The notes under the pieces: generated by a model | Told to the model about the DNA's origin: nothing | What the model saw: only the letters and a program-made list of their open reading frames with translations | Database searches by the model: none | NCBI RefSeq assembly: GCF_012276985.1 | Contig: NZ_JAAXMM010000001.1 | Location: 310,001-374,000 of the forward strand | Source: Agrobacterium sp. a22-2 | GTDB taxonomy: Bacteria; Pseudomonadota; Alphaproteobacteria; Rhizobiales; Rhizobiaceae | DNA length: 64,000 nucleotides | Reading direction: 5' to 3' | Translations under genes and position numbers: made by a program | Shown: positions 27,824-36,782 of the stretch, one piece after another | How the letters are laid out: the number at the start of each line of letters is the position of its first letter | How positions within the stretch are numbered: the first letter of the stretch is position 1

Positions 27824-28381
27824 TTACATCTTGGGCAGAAGCACCTTGTCGATGACGTGAATGACGCCATTCGACTGCTTGACATCGGCGATGGTGACGG
27901 TGGCGACGCCGCCGGTTTCATCGGTAAGCGTGATCTTGCCCATGGCCTGCTTGGCCTTCAGAACGCAGCCGCCGACGGTCTTGACGTCATGTTCGCCCTT
28001 GTCGTCGGCAATCATCTTGCCGATCGCGTCAGACATGGCATTGGCGGCCACCACATGGCAGGTCAGTACCTTCGTCAGCTGTTCCTTGTTTTCGGGCTTC
28101 AGCAGCGTGTCGACGGTACCGGCCGGCAGGGCTTCGAAAGCGGCATTGGTCGGCGCGAAAACCGTGAACGGTCCCTTGCCCTGAAGTGTCTCGACCAGGC
28201 CCGCGGCCTTGACCGCGGCCACCAGCGTGGTGTGATCCTTGGAGTTCATGGCATTTTCAACGATGTTCTTGTCCTCGAACATCGCCGCGCCACCGACCTC
28301 CGGGTTCGCCGCATAAGCGCCAAGCGTTCCTGCGGCCATGACGGTCGCAAGGGCGAGCGTGCGGAGCGTTGACTTGATCAT
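27824..28381 (-). CDS. Secreted fasciclin (FAS1) domain protein
   Basis: A 185-residue exported protein. Residues 1-24 form a signal peptide (TLRTLALATVMAAGTLGAYA). One FAS1 domain fills the rest: FTVFAPTNAAFEALP is the H1 box, with LTCHVV in the middle and NGVIHVIDKVLLP the H2 box at the C terminus. Such proteins mediate adhesion or matrix contacts. The ATG at 28381 has AGAGGAAA upstream. It follows a SigK/RskA-type pair on the same strand, which parallels the mycobacterial arrangement in which SigK controls the FAS1 proteins MPT70 and MPT83. Confidence 0.92.
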   Translation of the reverse strand: MIKSTLRTLALATVMAAGTLGAYAANPEVGGAAMFEDKNIVENAMNSKDHTTLVAAVKAAGLVETLQGKGPFTVFAPTNAAFEALPAGTVDTLLKPENKEQLTKVLTCHVVAANAMSDAIGKMIADDKGEHDVKTVGGCVLKAKQAMGKITLTDETGGVATVTIADVKQSNGVIHVIDKVLLPKM

Positions 28382-28583
28382 GATGGTTTCCTCTTCCTCT
28401 GTTTTTGACCCGCGCCAGGCCGGCAAGGCCGGTGCGGACGGATAACTCACGTTTCCCTTCAGCGGGAACATGACAAAGGACGAAGGTGGAGGAATTTTAG
28501 TTTCAGGGTGGCGCGATAATTTCGATAAAAATTCAAAAGCCTTTGTTTTATCTGGCTATTTTGTGTCGAGACAACAGCCTCAG

Positions 28584-29300
28584 TTACTGTGCCGGCCCAA
28601 GTGCCACGATCGGGCCGGTCGCCTGGCCGGTCGGCGATCCGCCGAAGGGCTCCAGGCTGACCGCCAGGACGACACCCTGCTTGAGTTGCCGGCGCATGTC
28701 AGCGGGAACGATCATCTCGCCCTCGCCGGTCTGCGGCAAGATGCCGAGCGACCGGGCCGGATCCGTACCTTCGATCAGCCAAAGCTCCAGCGATTTGGTC
28801 TGGCCCTCGCCGGCTGCGACAGGCGTGACCCGAAGGCGGCCCGACTGATCATCGTAGCGCGCCACAAGTGAGACTGCCTCATCCTTGCCCGCCATTTCGG
28901 CGATCAGCAGCCGGCCCGGCGCCGGCTGCCTCCAGGACGCCAATTCGGTTGTCCCGAGCGTCAGCGCGGCCAGCACGCTGGCCAGGGTCAGCACCCGCCA
29001 GACGGCCAGCGAATTCCACAGCGAGCCGAGCCCTGAACGATTGCCACGTGGCACCTCACCGAACAGCCGGCTCTCAATCACCGAAAAGGCGTCGGGTGGC
29101 GGCAGTTCGACCCCGTATTCGTCGCTGAACTCCGCGAGATTCTCCTCCCAGCGGTGGACGATGGCAGCGAACTGCCGGTCACGCCGGATGCGCGCCTCGA
29201 CTTTCAGCCGGGCATCGGCGCCGAGCACGCCAAGGACATATTCGCCCGCCAGGACTTCATCCCGCGAACGGTCACCCTTGCTCTGGTCTGGCGTCGTCAT
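28584..29300 (-). CDS. Anti-sigma factor of the RskA family
   Basis: A 238-residue single-pass membrane protein. The cytoplasmic N-terminal zinc-less anti-sigma domain spans about residues 1-90 (AGEYVLGVLGADARLKVEARI). A membrane helix follows at about 98-118 (VWRVLTLASVLAALTLGTTE), and a periplasmic RskA C-terminal domain ends it (LELWLIEGTDPARSLGILP, then VVLAVSLEPFGGSPTGQATGP). The LEP-GGSPT segment is a hallmark of RskA. Its ATG overlaps the sigma gene stop in an ATGA, so the pair is coupled. It should hold the sigma factor at the membrane until a periplasmic signal triggers cleavage. Confidence 0.9.
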   Translation of the reverse strand: MTTPDQSKGDRSRDEVLAGEYVLGVLGADARLKVEARIRRDRQFAAIVHRWEENLAEFSDEYGVELPPPDAFSVIESRLFGEVPRGNRSGLGSLWNSLAVWRVLTLASVLAALTLGTTELASWRQPAPGRLLIAEMAGKDEAVSLVARYDDQSGRLRVTPVAAGEGQTKSLELWLIEGTDPARSLGILPQTGEGEMIVPADMRRQLKQGVVLAVSLEPFGGSPTGQATGPIVALGPAQ

Positions 29301-29836
29301 GTGTCCAAGCACTCTCTCAATTTCAAAAGGCTGCGGCGCAACCACGTGCGCATCGTGTTCAGCGGTACGCCGAACTGATCCGCCAGCTCCTGATAGCTGA
29401 GCCCCTCCACGTAAGCGTGCCTCACGGCCCGCGCGCGATCAGAATCCAACTGTTCCATGCATGTGTCAATCCGCTTTCCCTCACCGCGCATCACGGCAGT
29501 CTCCTCCGGATCCGGCGAAAGATCGGCGATTTCGGCCGCCTCGTCCAGCGAATTCCCGACAGGTCGACGCGCCCGGAGGCGATCGATGCAATGATAGCGC
29601 GCGATAACCACCAGCCAGGCCATAGGACTGCTGCTGCCGGCGGCAAAACTATCGGCGCGCTGCCATATTTTCACGAAGACATCCTGCAATGCCTCTTCAG
29701 CGTCGCTCCTGTCTTTCAGAATACGCAGGCAGATCGCAAAAAGTTTCGCTCCGACGCGAGAATAGAGCAGGGAAAAGGCGCTGCGGTCCTTCAGGGCCAC
29801 GCGGCTCAACAAAACGGCTACATCGTCGTTCGTCAT
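29297..29836 (-). CDS. ECF sigma factor (SigK-like, sigma-70 family)
   Basis: A 179-residue ECF sigma factor. Region 2 reads LFAICLRILKDRSDAEEALQDVFVKIW (abridged here; residues about 33-60). Region 4 reads YVEGLSYQELADQFGVP with the recognition helix NTMRTWLRRSLLKLRECL at the end. The cognate RskA-type anti-sigma gene overlaps its stop, and a fasciclin gene lies further on. It probably controls itself and the fasciclin gene, but I could not place a confident ECF promoter upstream of either. Confidence 0.92.
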   Translation of the reverse strand: MTNDDVAVLLSRVALKDRSAFSLLYSRVGAKLFAICLRILKDRSDAEEALQDVFVKIWQRADSFAAGSSSPMAWLVVIARYHCIDRLRARRPVGNSLDEAAEIADLSPDPEETAVMRGEGKRIDTCMEQLDSDRARAVRHAYVEGLSYQELADQFGVPLNTMRTWLRRSLLKLRECLDT

Positions 29837-29995
29837 CTGGCTCCCGGTTCCCGGTCATTCAACTGGCTTGGCCGTGATGTCACTACGCATCGGGATGCAT
29901 CGCGGATCATCATCACGCCGTTATCTTTGGCCACGATTATTCCCTCCGGCCGAATCTTGCGCTAAAAGGCCGCCATCCAACACAAAGGGGTGCCC

Positions 29996-30883
29996 ATGAC
30001 TGCGTCCGAAAGCGAAACCCAGGCCAGACTTCTCGCACAGGCCCTGCCCTTCATGCAGCGCTATGAGAACAAGACGATCGTCGTCAAATATGGCGGTCAT
30101 GCCATGGGCAACGCCGAACTGGGCAAGGCCTTTGCAGCCGACATTGCGCTTCTGAAGCAATCGGGCGTCAACCCGATCGTCGTTCACGGCGGTGGACCGC
30201 AGATCGGTGCCATGCTGTCGAAGATGGGCATCGAATCGAAGTTCGAAGGCGGCCTGCGCGTCACCGACCAGAAGACCGTCGAGATCGTCGAAATGGTGCT
30301 GGCCGGCTCGATCAACAAGGAGATCGTCGCGCTGATCAACCAGACCGGCGAATGGGCGATCGGGCTGTGCGGCAAGGACGGCAACATGGTGTTTGCCGAA
30401 AAGGCCAAGAAGACGGTGATCGATCCCGACAGCCATATCGAACGCGTCCTAGACCTCGGCTTCGTCGGCGAAGTGGTCGAAGTCGACCGCACCCTGCTCG
30501 ACCTTCTGGCGAAATCGGAAATGATCCCGGTCATCGCACCCGTGGCGCCGGGCCGGGACGGTCATACCTACAACATCAATGCCGATACCTTTGCCGGCGC
30601 CATTGCCGGTGCGCTGAGCGCCACGCGCCTGCTGTTCCTCACCGATGTACCGGGCGTGCTCGACAAGCAGGGAGAACTGATCAAGGAACTGTCGGTGACC
30701 CAGGCCCGGGCCCTGATCCGCGACGGCACGATTTCCGGCGGCATGATCCCCAAGGTCGAGACCTGCATCGACGCGATCAATGCCGGCGTGCAGGGTGTCG
30801 TCATTCTCAACGGCAAGACACCGCATTCCGTGCTGCTGGAAATCTTCACCGAGCACGGTGCCGGCACACTGATCGTGCCCTGA
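29996..30883 (+). CDS. argB: Acetylglutamate kinase
   Basis: A 295-residue enzyme that phosphorylates N-acetyl-L-glutamate in arginine synthesis. [10 protein letters not shown] near residue 31 is the ATP phosphate loop. [10 protein letters not shown] binds acetylglutamate. LTDVPGVLD and [10 protein letters not shown] carry catalytic Asp and Lys. The N-terminal helix before residue 25 is the extension seen in arginine-inhibited hexameric enzymes. ATG 29996 is chosen since AAAGGGG precedes it; a GTG two codons upstream overlaps that site. Confidence 0.96.
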   Translation: MTASESETQARLLAQALPFMQRYENKTIVVKYGGHAMGNAELGKAFAADIALLKQSGVNPIVVHGGGPQIGAMLSKMGIESKFEGGLRVTDQKTVEIVEMVLAGSINKEIVALINQTGEWAIGLCGKDGNMVFAEKAKKTVIDPDSHIERVLDLGFVGEVVEVDRTLLDLLAKSEMIPVIAPVAPGRDGHTYNINADTFAGAIAGALSATRLLFLTDVPGVLDKQGELIKELSVTQARALIRDGTISGGMIPKVETCIDAINAGVQGVVILNGKTPHSVLLEIFTEHGAGTLIVP

Positions 30884-30894
30884 TTTCTGCTGAC

Positions 30895-31809
30895 CTAGAG
30901 AAGTAGCAGTGCCAGAATGCCGGCGACGATCAGCAGGCAACCGGCGACCTCTAGCGTGTTGATCTTCTCCTTGAAGATGAAGACCGAGGAGGCAAAGGTG
31001 AACAGCATTTCCACCTGCGCCAGGGCCTTCACCACGGCGACCTGCTGGAGCGTCATGGCGGTGAACCAACCGAAGGACGCCGTGGCGCCGACGAAGCCGA
31101 CGACGATCGCCACCGGCCAGGCGGCGGCCACTCTTGCCAGTTCCGCCCTGTCGCGCCAGAGCATCCAAGCCAGCATGGAGAAGGTTTGGATCAGGATGAC
31201 CATGACCAGCGTGAAACTCGCCTGCATGACGGAGTCCGGCGCCGGCAGGCTGGGAGCCAGGGCGATCGACGCCTGGCGGTAGGATATGCCTGACATGCCG
31301 AACAGCAGCCCCGAGGCAAGGCCAATCAGCGCGATGCGGCTGAACACCGATGTCAGCAGGGACCGCAGGGTGATCGCCGTGCGGGCCACCGAGATGACCA
31401 TGACGCCGACGACCGAGATGGCAATGGCCAGGAAAGTGGCCCAGGTGATCCGCTCGCCGAAGAACAGAAGCGCGATCACTGCCGCCTGGGCCGGTTCGGT
31501 GCGCGAATAGGCGGTGCCGACGGCGAAATTGCGGAACGAGAACAGGTGCACCAGCAGGAAAGTGGCACCAATCTGCGAGAAGGCGCCGATCACGGCCCAG
31601 ACCCAGAAGCTGGCATTGGCCTCGGGCAGCGGCCGGTCGAAACCATAGATCAGCAGCGCCAGATAAAAGAACGCGAAAGGCACGCCAAAACCGAAGCGCA
31701 CGAATGTCGCCCCGGTCGTGCCCATCCGGCCCTTCAGATGCTTTTGGAGAACGGAGCGCAGATTTTGAAGGAATGCGCTCGCGAAAGTGATGACAGCCCA
31801 GAATTCCAT
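30895..31809 (-). CDS. EamA/DMT-family transporter
   Basis: A 304-residue inner-membrane protein with about ten hydrophobic helices arranged as two EamA repeats. The first half reads FLLVHLFSFRNFAVGTAYSRTEPAQAA near residues 85-110. The second half ends in a matching unit VKALAQVEMLFTFASSVFIF and FKEKINTLEVAGCLLIVAGI. The family exports amino acids, nucleosides or other metabolites; the substrate is unknown. It converges on argB and diverges from the nucleotidase gene at 31910. Confidence 0.88.
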   Translation of the reverse strand: MEFWAVITFASAFLQNLRSVLQKHLKGRMGTTGATFVRFGFGVPFAFFYLALLIYGFDRPLPEANASFWVWAVIGAFSQIGATFLLVHLFSFRNFAVGTAYSRTEPAQAAVIALLFFGERITWATFLAIAISVVGVMVISVARTAITLRSLLTSVFSRIALIGLASGLLFGMSGISYRQASIALAPSLPAPDSVMQASFTLVMVILIQTFSMLAWMLWRDRAELARVAAAWPVAIVVGFVGATASFGWFTAMTLQQVAVVKALAQVEMLFTFASSVFIFKEKINTLEVAGCLLIVAGILALLLL

Positions 31810-31909
31810 GGATTTGCGCTAGCATGCACGGCCGCGGTTCGCCATAAGCAGGAGGAGCAAAAAGCTGATTGCCGTCTATTTTTGCCGTGAGCCTTGCGAG
31901 AGATCCGAC

Positions 31910-32626
31910 ATGACAGAGCTAAAGACCACCGCCACCAAAGCCGACTTCGCCCATGTCAGGGACTGGGTCTTCGATCTCGACAACACGCTCTACCCGCATC
32001 ACATCAATCTGTTCGCGCAGATCGACCGCAACATGACGGAGTTCGTGGCGGAATTGCTGCAGATGGAGCCGGCCGAGGCCAAGCTTTTGCAGAAACGCTA
32101 TTATCACGATCACGGCACGACACTCAAAGGCCTGATGCTACATCACAATGTCGATCCGAACGCCTTTCTGGAAAAGGCCCATGCGATCGACTATTCGCCG
32201 CTTTTGCCGGATCCAGCGCTTGGCGAGGTGATCAAGGCGCTGCCAGGTCGCAAGTTCATCTTCACCAATGGCACGGTCAGCCACGCCGAGGCGGCGGCCC
32301 GGGCGCTCGGTATTCTCGATCACTTCGACGATATCTTCGACATTGTCGCCGCCGAATACGTGCCGAAGCCGGCCGGCAGCACCTATGACAAATTCACCCA
32401 GCTGAACCGCATCGAAACCGGCCATGCGGCGATGTTCGAGGATCTGCCGCGCAACCTTGTGGTGCCGAAATCGCTCGGCATGAAGACGGTTCTGCTGGTG
32501 CCGCGCAATCTCGAAGGGGTCGTTCTCGAGACTTGGGAACGCGCCGAGGGCGCGGAAGGCACCGGGTCCATCGACTTCATTACGGACGACCTGACCGGGT
32601 TTCTATCGGCTCTGCTTGCCGACTGA
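31910..32626 (+). CDS. Pyrimidine 5'-nucleotidase (HAD family)
   Basis: A 238-residue HAD hydrolase. Motif I FDLDNTLYP (residues about 21-29) has the nucleophile Asp and its partner. Motif II is FTNGT near 117, motif III lysine in KPAGSTYDKF near 153, and motif IV MFEDLPRNL near 175. The DNTLYP variant of motif I and the all-helical cap mark the SDT1/Phm8-type pyrimidine 5'-nucleotidases, which release uridine or cytidine from their monophosphates. The ATG at 31910 follows the divergent transporter gene by 100 bases. Confidence 0.88.
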   Translation: MTELKTTATKADFAHVRDWVFDLDNTLYPHHINLFAQIDRNMTEFVAELLQMEPAEAKLLQKRYYHDHGTTLKGLMLHHNVDPNAFLEKAHAIDYSPLLPDPALGEVIKALPGRKFIFTNGTVSHAEAAARALGILDHFDDIFDIVAAEYVPKPAGSTYDKFTQLNRIETGHAAMFEDLPRNLVVPKSLGMKTVLLVPRNLEGVVLETWERAEGAEGTGSIDFITDDLTGFLSALLAD

Positions 32627-32684
32627 CCCTTGACGATATCCAAATCTTACCAAAATTTCATGAAGCGTTACAAATGTTTAAGTA

Positions 32685-32709
32685 GGAACTTATAGGCGCC
32701 GCCCCCATT
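32685..32709 (+). promoter_or_regulatory. Possible EcfG/RpoE2-type promoter of the EF-hand gene
   Basis: GGAAC (32685-32689), 18 bases, TT (32708-32709), matching the minimal RpoE2 pattern GGAAC-N18-TT. The bases before TT are CA rather than the preferred CG, so it is weaker than the site at 2135. Confidence 0.45.
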
Positions 32710-32743
32710 ATCCTGTCATCCAACGAGGATGAAAGGAATTCCA

Positions 32744-33505
32744 ATGAACGGCAAAACATTTACGCTCGCGGCACTGGCCACAAGCCTCCTGCTCAGCGCA
32801 TCGGCCACTGCCACCTTGGCGCGTGACGTCCGGGGCCCCGGTCCCGGTCCTGGCCACGAGGGCATGTTCATCCGTCTGCTGCAGGACGTCGACAGCAACA
32901 AGGACGGCAAGGTTTCCAAGGAAGAAGCCAAGGCGGCCGAAGACAAGCTTTTTGCGGAGATCGATGCCGACAAGGATGGCGCGCTGACGCCGGGTGAAAT
33001 GCGCAAGCATCGCGAAGCGATGATGGAAAAGATGAAAGCCGAGGGTAATGGCCCCGGCGACGGTAAAGGTCCAGACGGCAAGGGTCCGAAGGATGGCCCG
33101 GACGCCGGTCCGAAGGACGGTTCCGGCCCGCAGGGCATGGCGCCTGACGACGATATGGATGACGGGGACGATATGGGGCCACCCGACGACATGGGCCCGC
33201 CCGATGGCATGGGTCCGGACGGGGACCGCGGTCCGCGCGGCGACGATCGTCCCGGCTGGGGCAAGCGCGGCGAACATCACGGCCGCCACGGTGATCGCGA
33301 TGGTCCTCGTGACCGGGCCGGCATGGACCGCGGCGGCCCAATGGGACCGATGGGCATGATGCGCCGCATCGATGCCGATGAGAACGGCCAGATCAGCAAG
33401 GCCGAAGCATCGGCTGCCATCGACAAGATGTTCGAGCGCATGGACACCAACAAGGACGGCGCAATCTCCGCCGACGATTTCCCGAAGCGTCCGTTCTGGC
33501 GCTAG
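32744..33505 (+). CDS. Secreted EF-hand calcium-binding protein with Asp/Gly/Pro-rich linker
   Basis: A 253-residue exported protein. Residues 1-27 are a signal peptide ending ATLARD. Two EF-hand loops (DSNKDGKVSKEE and DADKDGALTPGE) lie near 45-85, and two more (DADENGQISKAE and DTNKDGAISADD) near 210-248. Each loop keeps Asp at positions 1, 3 and 5 or close equivalents and an acidic residue at position 12. Between them lies a linker of about 110 residues of repeating KGPDGKGPKDGP and DDMGPPDDMGPPDGMG units. It is probably a periplasmic or surface calcium binder. The ATG at 32744 has AAAGGAA upstream. The linker's composition is unlike any neighbour. Confidence 0.88.
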   Translation: MNGKTFTLAALATSLLLSASATATLARDVRGPGPGPGHEGMFIRLLQDVDSNKDGKVSKEEAKAAEDKLFAEIDADKDGALTPGEMRKHREAMMEKMKAEGNGPGDGKGPDGKGPKDGPDAGPKDGSGPQGMAPDDDMDDGDDMGPPDDMGPPDGMGPDGDRGPRGDDRPGWGKRGEHHGRHGDRDGPRDRAGMDRGGPMGPMGMMRRIDADENGQISKAEASAAIDKMFERMDTNKDGAISADDFPKRPFWR

Positions 33506-33533
33506 GATTTCGCATCTGAACTCTGAACTGAAC

Positions 33534-33561
33534 CGCCCGCGGCCCTTGCCGCGGGCGTTTT
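33534..33561. terminator. Rho-independent terminator of the EF-hand gene
   Basis: CGCCCGCGG (33534-33542) pairs with CCGCGGGCG (33549-33557), a six-base loop, then TTTT. It sits between two converging genes. Confidence 0.8.
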
Positions 33562-33570
33562 CCGTTGTGT

Positions 33571-34431
33571 TCAGTGTTCGTAGTGATCCGCAATGATCTT
33601 CCAGGCCTGTTCAGCCGTTTCGACAAAATTGAGGAGTTTCAGGTCGTCTGGCGCGATGGTGCCGAATTCGGCAAGCGCGTCAAAATTGACGATCTTCCGC
33701 CAGAAGGCCTCCCCGAACAGGATCAGCGGAATCGGCGCCATGCGCTTGGTCTGGATCAGCGTCACCGCCTCGAAGAATTCGTCGAGCGTACCGAAGCCAC
33801 CGGGAAAGATGGTGATGGCCTTGGCCCGCATCAGGAAATGCATCTTGCGGATGGCGAAATAGTGAAAGTTGAAGGACAGGTCTGGCGTCACATAAGGATT
33901 GGGCGCCTGCTCATGCGGCAGCACGATGTTGAGGCCGATCGACGGCGCGTCGAGTTCCGCGGCGCCACGGTTGCCGGCCTCCATCACGCCCGGTCCGCCG
34001 CCGGTCATGACAACATATTCCTGATGGGCGTAGCGCGCCGCATGCTCGGCGCACAGCCGGGCAAACTTTCGCGCTTCCTCGTAATAGACCGATGCCGCCT
34101 CGAGGTTCCGGCGCTGGGTCTCGTTGCGGGCGGCCCAGGCGGCGGCTCCGGGGGCCGGAATGCGGGCGCCGCCGAACATCACGATGGTCGACTTGATGCC
34201 CTTTTCGGTGAGGATCATTTCCGTCTTGAGCAGTTCCAGCTGCAGGCGGACGGGGCGCAATTCCTCACGGCACATGAAATCGTCATCGGCATAGGCAAGG
34301 CGATAGGAGGGCGATTCCGACTGGGGCGTCTTGGGGACGACGGCTGCTTCCTTGCGGTCCGATGAGCTGTTCTTCAGTGGATCCCAAACGCCATCGCTGC
34401 GCCTGTTCCTGCCATTGCGTGCCTTCGCCAT
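33571..34431 (-). CDS. LOG family protein (TIGR00730, cytokinin riboside monophosphate phosphoribohydrolase type)
   Basis: A 286-residue protein of the lysine-decarboxylase-like LOG family. TGGGPGVMEAGNRGA near residue 143 and PGGFGTLDEFFE near 212 are the nucleotide-binding motifs. The long N-terminal extension of about 85 charged residues precedes the Rossmann core and is typical of the larger bacterial group. Characterised LOG enzymes release cytokinin bases from their ribotides or cleave AMP and other nucleotides. A role in nucleotide salvage or damage control is as likely as a plant hormone role. The ATG at 34431 is chosen over one 12 codons upstream. Confidence 0.85.
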   Translation of the reverse strand: MAKARNGRNRRSDGVWDPLKNSSSDRKEAAVVPKTPQSESPSYRLAYADDDFMCREELRPVRLQLELLKTEMILTEKGIKSTIVMFGGARIPAPGAAAWAARNETQRRNLEAASVYYEEARKFARLCAEHAARYAHQEYVVMTGGGPGVMEAGNRGAAELDAPSIGLNIVLPHEQAPNPYVTPDLSFNFHYFAIRKMHFLMRAKAITIFPGGFGTLDEFFEAVTLIQTKRMAPIPLILFGEAFWRKIVNFDALAEFGTIAPDDLKLLNFVETAEQAWKIIADHYEH

Positions 34432-34664
34432 TCTCAATGCCCTTTTTCGGGTTGAACTCAGGCGCAACGCGGCGCCCAGGCTCCAACCAGCCTTCTCTCG
34501 TCAAACCCATTGCGGAGACGGTTGGTCGTCACGGCAATCGGCGCAGAATGTGCCGACGGCGGTTTTCAAGACCTGGGGAATGCGCTAGAGCAGATCGCCA
34601 GTTTCCGATCGCCAATCCGATGGTTTCGGATTTGACGTTAGACAATGAAGTTTAAGGAATCCTC

Positions 34665-35522
34665 ATGCACGCCACGGATCTTACCGCTCTCGAGACCATC
34701 ATCGATGCCGCCTTCGACAATCGCGACACGGTCAACACATCGACCCGCGGCGAAATCCGCGACGCAATCGAGACCGCGCTCACCCTTCTCGACAGCGGCA
34801 AGGCCCGCGTGGCGACACGGGGCGAAGACGGCAACTGGACGGTGCACCAGTGGCTGAAGAAGGCCGTTCTGCTCTCCTTCCGCCTCAATGACATGGAGGT
34901 CGTCAAGGGCGGCCCCGGTGCCTCAACCTGGTGGGACAAGGTTCCGTCGAAGTTCGAAGGCTGGGGTGAAAACCAGTTCCGCGCCGCCGGCTTCCGTGCC
35001 GTTCCCAATGCCGTGGTGCGCCGCTCGGCCTATATCGCCCCGAACGCCATCCTGATGCCGTCCTTTGTCAATCTCGGCGCCTATGTCGGCGAGGGCACGA
35101 TGGTCGATACCTGGGCCACCGTCGGCTCCTGCGCGCAGATCGGCAGCCATGTACATCTGTCCGGCGGCGTCGGCATCGGCGGCGTGTTGGAGCCGATGCA
35201 GGCCGGCCCGACCATCATTGAGGACAATTGCTTCATCGGCGCCCGCTCGGAAGTGGTCGAAGGCTGCATCGTGCGCGAAGGCTCGGTGCTCGGCATGGGC
35301 GTGTTCATCGGCAAGTCGACGAAGATCGTCGACCGCGCCACCGGCGAGGTGACCTATGGCGAAGTGCCGCCCTATTCGGTGGTGGTTGCCGGCTCGATGG
35401 GCAGCGGCAATGTCATGCCGAACGGCGTGGTGGCCCCGAACCTCTATTGCGCGGTGATCGTCAAGCGCGTCGATGCCCAGACCCGGTCGAAAACCGGCAT
35501 CAACGAATTGCTGCGCGACTGA
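34665..35522 (+). CDS. dapD: 2,3,4,5-tetrahydropyridine-2,6-dicarboxylate N-succinyltransferase
   Basis: A 285-residue enzyme of the succinylase branch of lysine and diaminopimelate synthesis, using succinyl-CoA. The N-terminal helical domain ends near residue 100. Left-handed beta-helix hexapeptide repeats run from [23 protein letters not shown] (abridged) to [12 protein letters not shown]. The length matches DapD (about 274-285). TAAGGA precedes the ATG. It heads a dapD-dapE operon, with a hairpin in the 60-base spacer. Confidence 0.96.
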   Translation: MHATDLTALETIIDAAFDNRDTVNTSTRGEIRDAIETALTLLDSGKARVATRGEDGNWTVHQWLKKAVLLSFRLNDMEVVKGGPGASTWWDKVPSKFEGWGENQFRAAGFRAVPNAVVRRSAYIAPNAILMPSFVNLGAYVGEGTMVDTWATVGSCAQIGSHVHLSGGVGIGGVLEPMQAGPTIIEDNCFIGARSEVVEGCIVREGSVLGMGVFIGKSTKIVDRATGEVTYGEVPPYSVVVAGSMGSGNVMPNGVVAPNLYCAVIVKRVDAQTRSKTGINELLRD

Positions 35523-35531
35523 CGTCAACAT

Positions 35532-35560
35532 TTTTCGGGGCGCTGACGGCGCCTCGAAAA
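35532..35560 (+). promoter_or_regulatory. Hairpin in the dapD-dapE spacer
   Basis: TTTTCGGGGCGC (35532-35543) pairs with GCGCCTCGAAAA (35549-35560) with one G-T wobble and a five-base loop. It is a 12-pair stem with no T run after it. It may shield the dapD message end or lower dapE expression relative to dapD. Confidence 0.55.
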
Positions 35561-35582
35561 TGCCCGCCTCAAGACATATCCG

Positions 35583-36782
35583 ATGGCCATGACCGCACAA
35601 AACCCGATCGACAATCTGCAGTCCCTGATCCGCTGCCCCTCCGTGACGCCTGCCGAAGGCGGTGCGTTGACGGTGCTTGCGGCCATGCTGGAGCCCTTGG
35701 GCTTCACGGTATCGCGAATTACGTCCAGCGAACCCGGAACCCCGGATATCGAAAACCTCTATGCCCGCATCGGCAGCGAGGGTCCGCATCTGATGTTTGC
35801 CGGACACACCGATGTCGTACCGGTCGGCAATGCTGCCGACTGGACGCACCCGCCCTTTGCCGCCGAAATTGCCGATGGCATGCTGTTTGGCCGCGGCGCC
35901 GTCGACATGAAGGGCGGCATAGCCTGCTTCGTGGCGGCGCTTGCCCGTTCGATCGAGCAGAACGGGCCGCCGAAAGGATCGATCTCGCTGCTGATCACCG
36001 GCGACGAGGAAGGCCCTGCTATCAACGGAACGATCAAGCTTCTGGAATGGGCCGCGGCCCAAGGTGAGCGCTGGGATGCCTGCCTGGTCGGCGAACCGAC
36101 CAATCCCGACCAGTTGGGCGACATGATCAAGATCGGCCGGCGGGGTTCGCTCTCCGGCACCATCACCGTATCGGGGATTCAGGGCCACGCCGCCTATCCG
36201 CATCTGGCCGACAATCCGGTGCGCGGCATCATCCAGCTGACCCAGGCGCTGATGCATCCGGTCTTCGACCACGGCACCGACAATTTCCAGCCGTCCAACC
36301 TCGAAGTGACGACGATCGATGTCGGCAATCCGGCCACCAATGTCATTCCCGCCAAGGCCATGGCGCGCTTTAATATCCGCTTCAACGATACCTGGACGGC
36401 CGAGAGCCTGCAGGCGGAAATCATTCGGCGCCTCGACGCCGCGGCGGCTGACCAGTATCTGCGCCCCGGTCGCGCGCCGTTCGCCTATGATATCCAATGG
36501 TCCGAGCGCCCGAGCCATGTCTTCCTGACGCGCAACAACGCGCTGATCGATTCGCTGTCGCGTTCGATCGAAAAGGTGACGGGCAACACGCCGAAGCTGT
36601 CGACCACCGGCGGCACGTCGGATGCGCGCTATATCAAGGATTATTGCCCCGTGGTGGAGTTCGGCCTGGTCGGGCAAACCATGCACATGGTCGACGAGCG
36701 GGTGGCGGTCGAGGATCTCGAAACGCTGACGCGGATCTACACGCATTTCATCCACGCCTGGTTTGCTGATGCCATCGCTTAA
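35583..36782 (+). CDS. dapE: Succinyl-diaminopimelate desuccinylase
   Basis: A 399-residue M20-family zinc peptidase that removes succinate from N-succinyl-LL-diaminopimelate. Metal and catalytic motifs are [11 protein letters not shown] near residue 68, [10 protein letters not shown] near 102, TGDEEGPA near 140 with the catalytic Glu pair, and the last metal His in [10 protein letters not shown] near 370. [11 protein letters not shown] is the substrate loop. An ATG two codons downstream is an alternative start; neither has a strong ribosome site. The end overlaps the following membrane protein gene by 14 bases. Confidence 0.95.
   Translation: MAMTAQNPIDNLQSLIRCPSVTPAEGGALTVLAAMLEPLGFTVSRITSSEPGTPDIENLYARIGSEGPHLMFAGHTDVVPVGNAADWTHPPFAAEIADGMLFGRGAVDMKGGIACFVAALARSIEQNGPPKGSISLLITGDEEGPAINGTIKLLEWAAAQGERWDACLVGEPTNPDQLGDMIKIGRRGSLSGTITVSGIQGHAAYPHLADNPVRGIIQLTQALMHPVFDHGTDNFQPSNLEVTTIDVGNPATNVIPAKAMARFNIRFNDTWTAESLQAEIIRRLDAAAADQYLRPGRAPFAYDIQWSERPSHVFLTRNNALIDSLSRSIEKVTGNTPKLSTTGGTSDARYIKDYCPVVEFGLVGQTMHMVDERVAVEDLETLTRIYTHFIHAWFADAIA

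Noticed and set aside
30895..31809. Transferred gene between argB and the nucleotidase
   Set aside because: Codon composition and GC look like the neighbours and no repeats flank it; nothing supports recent transfer.
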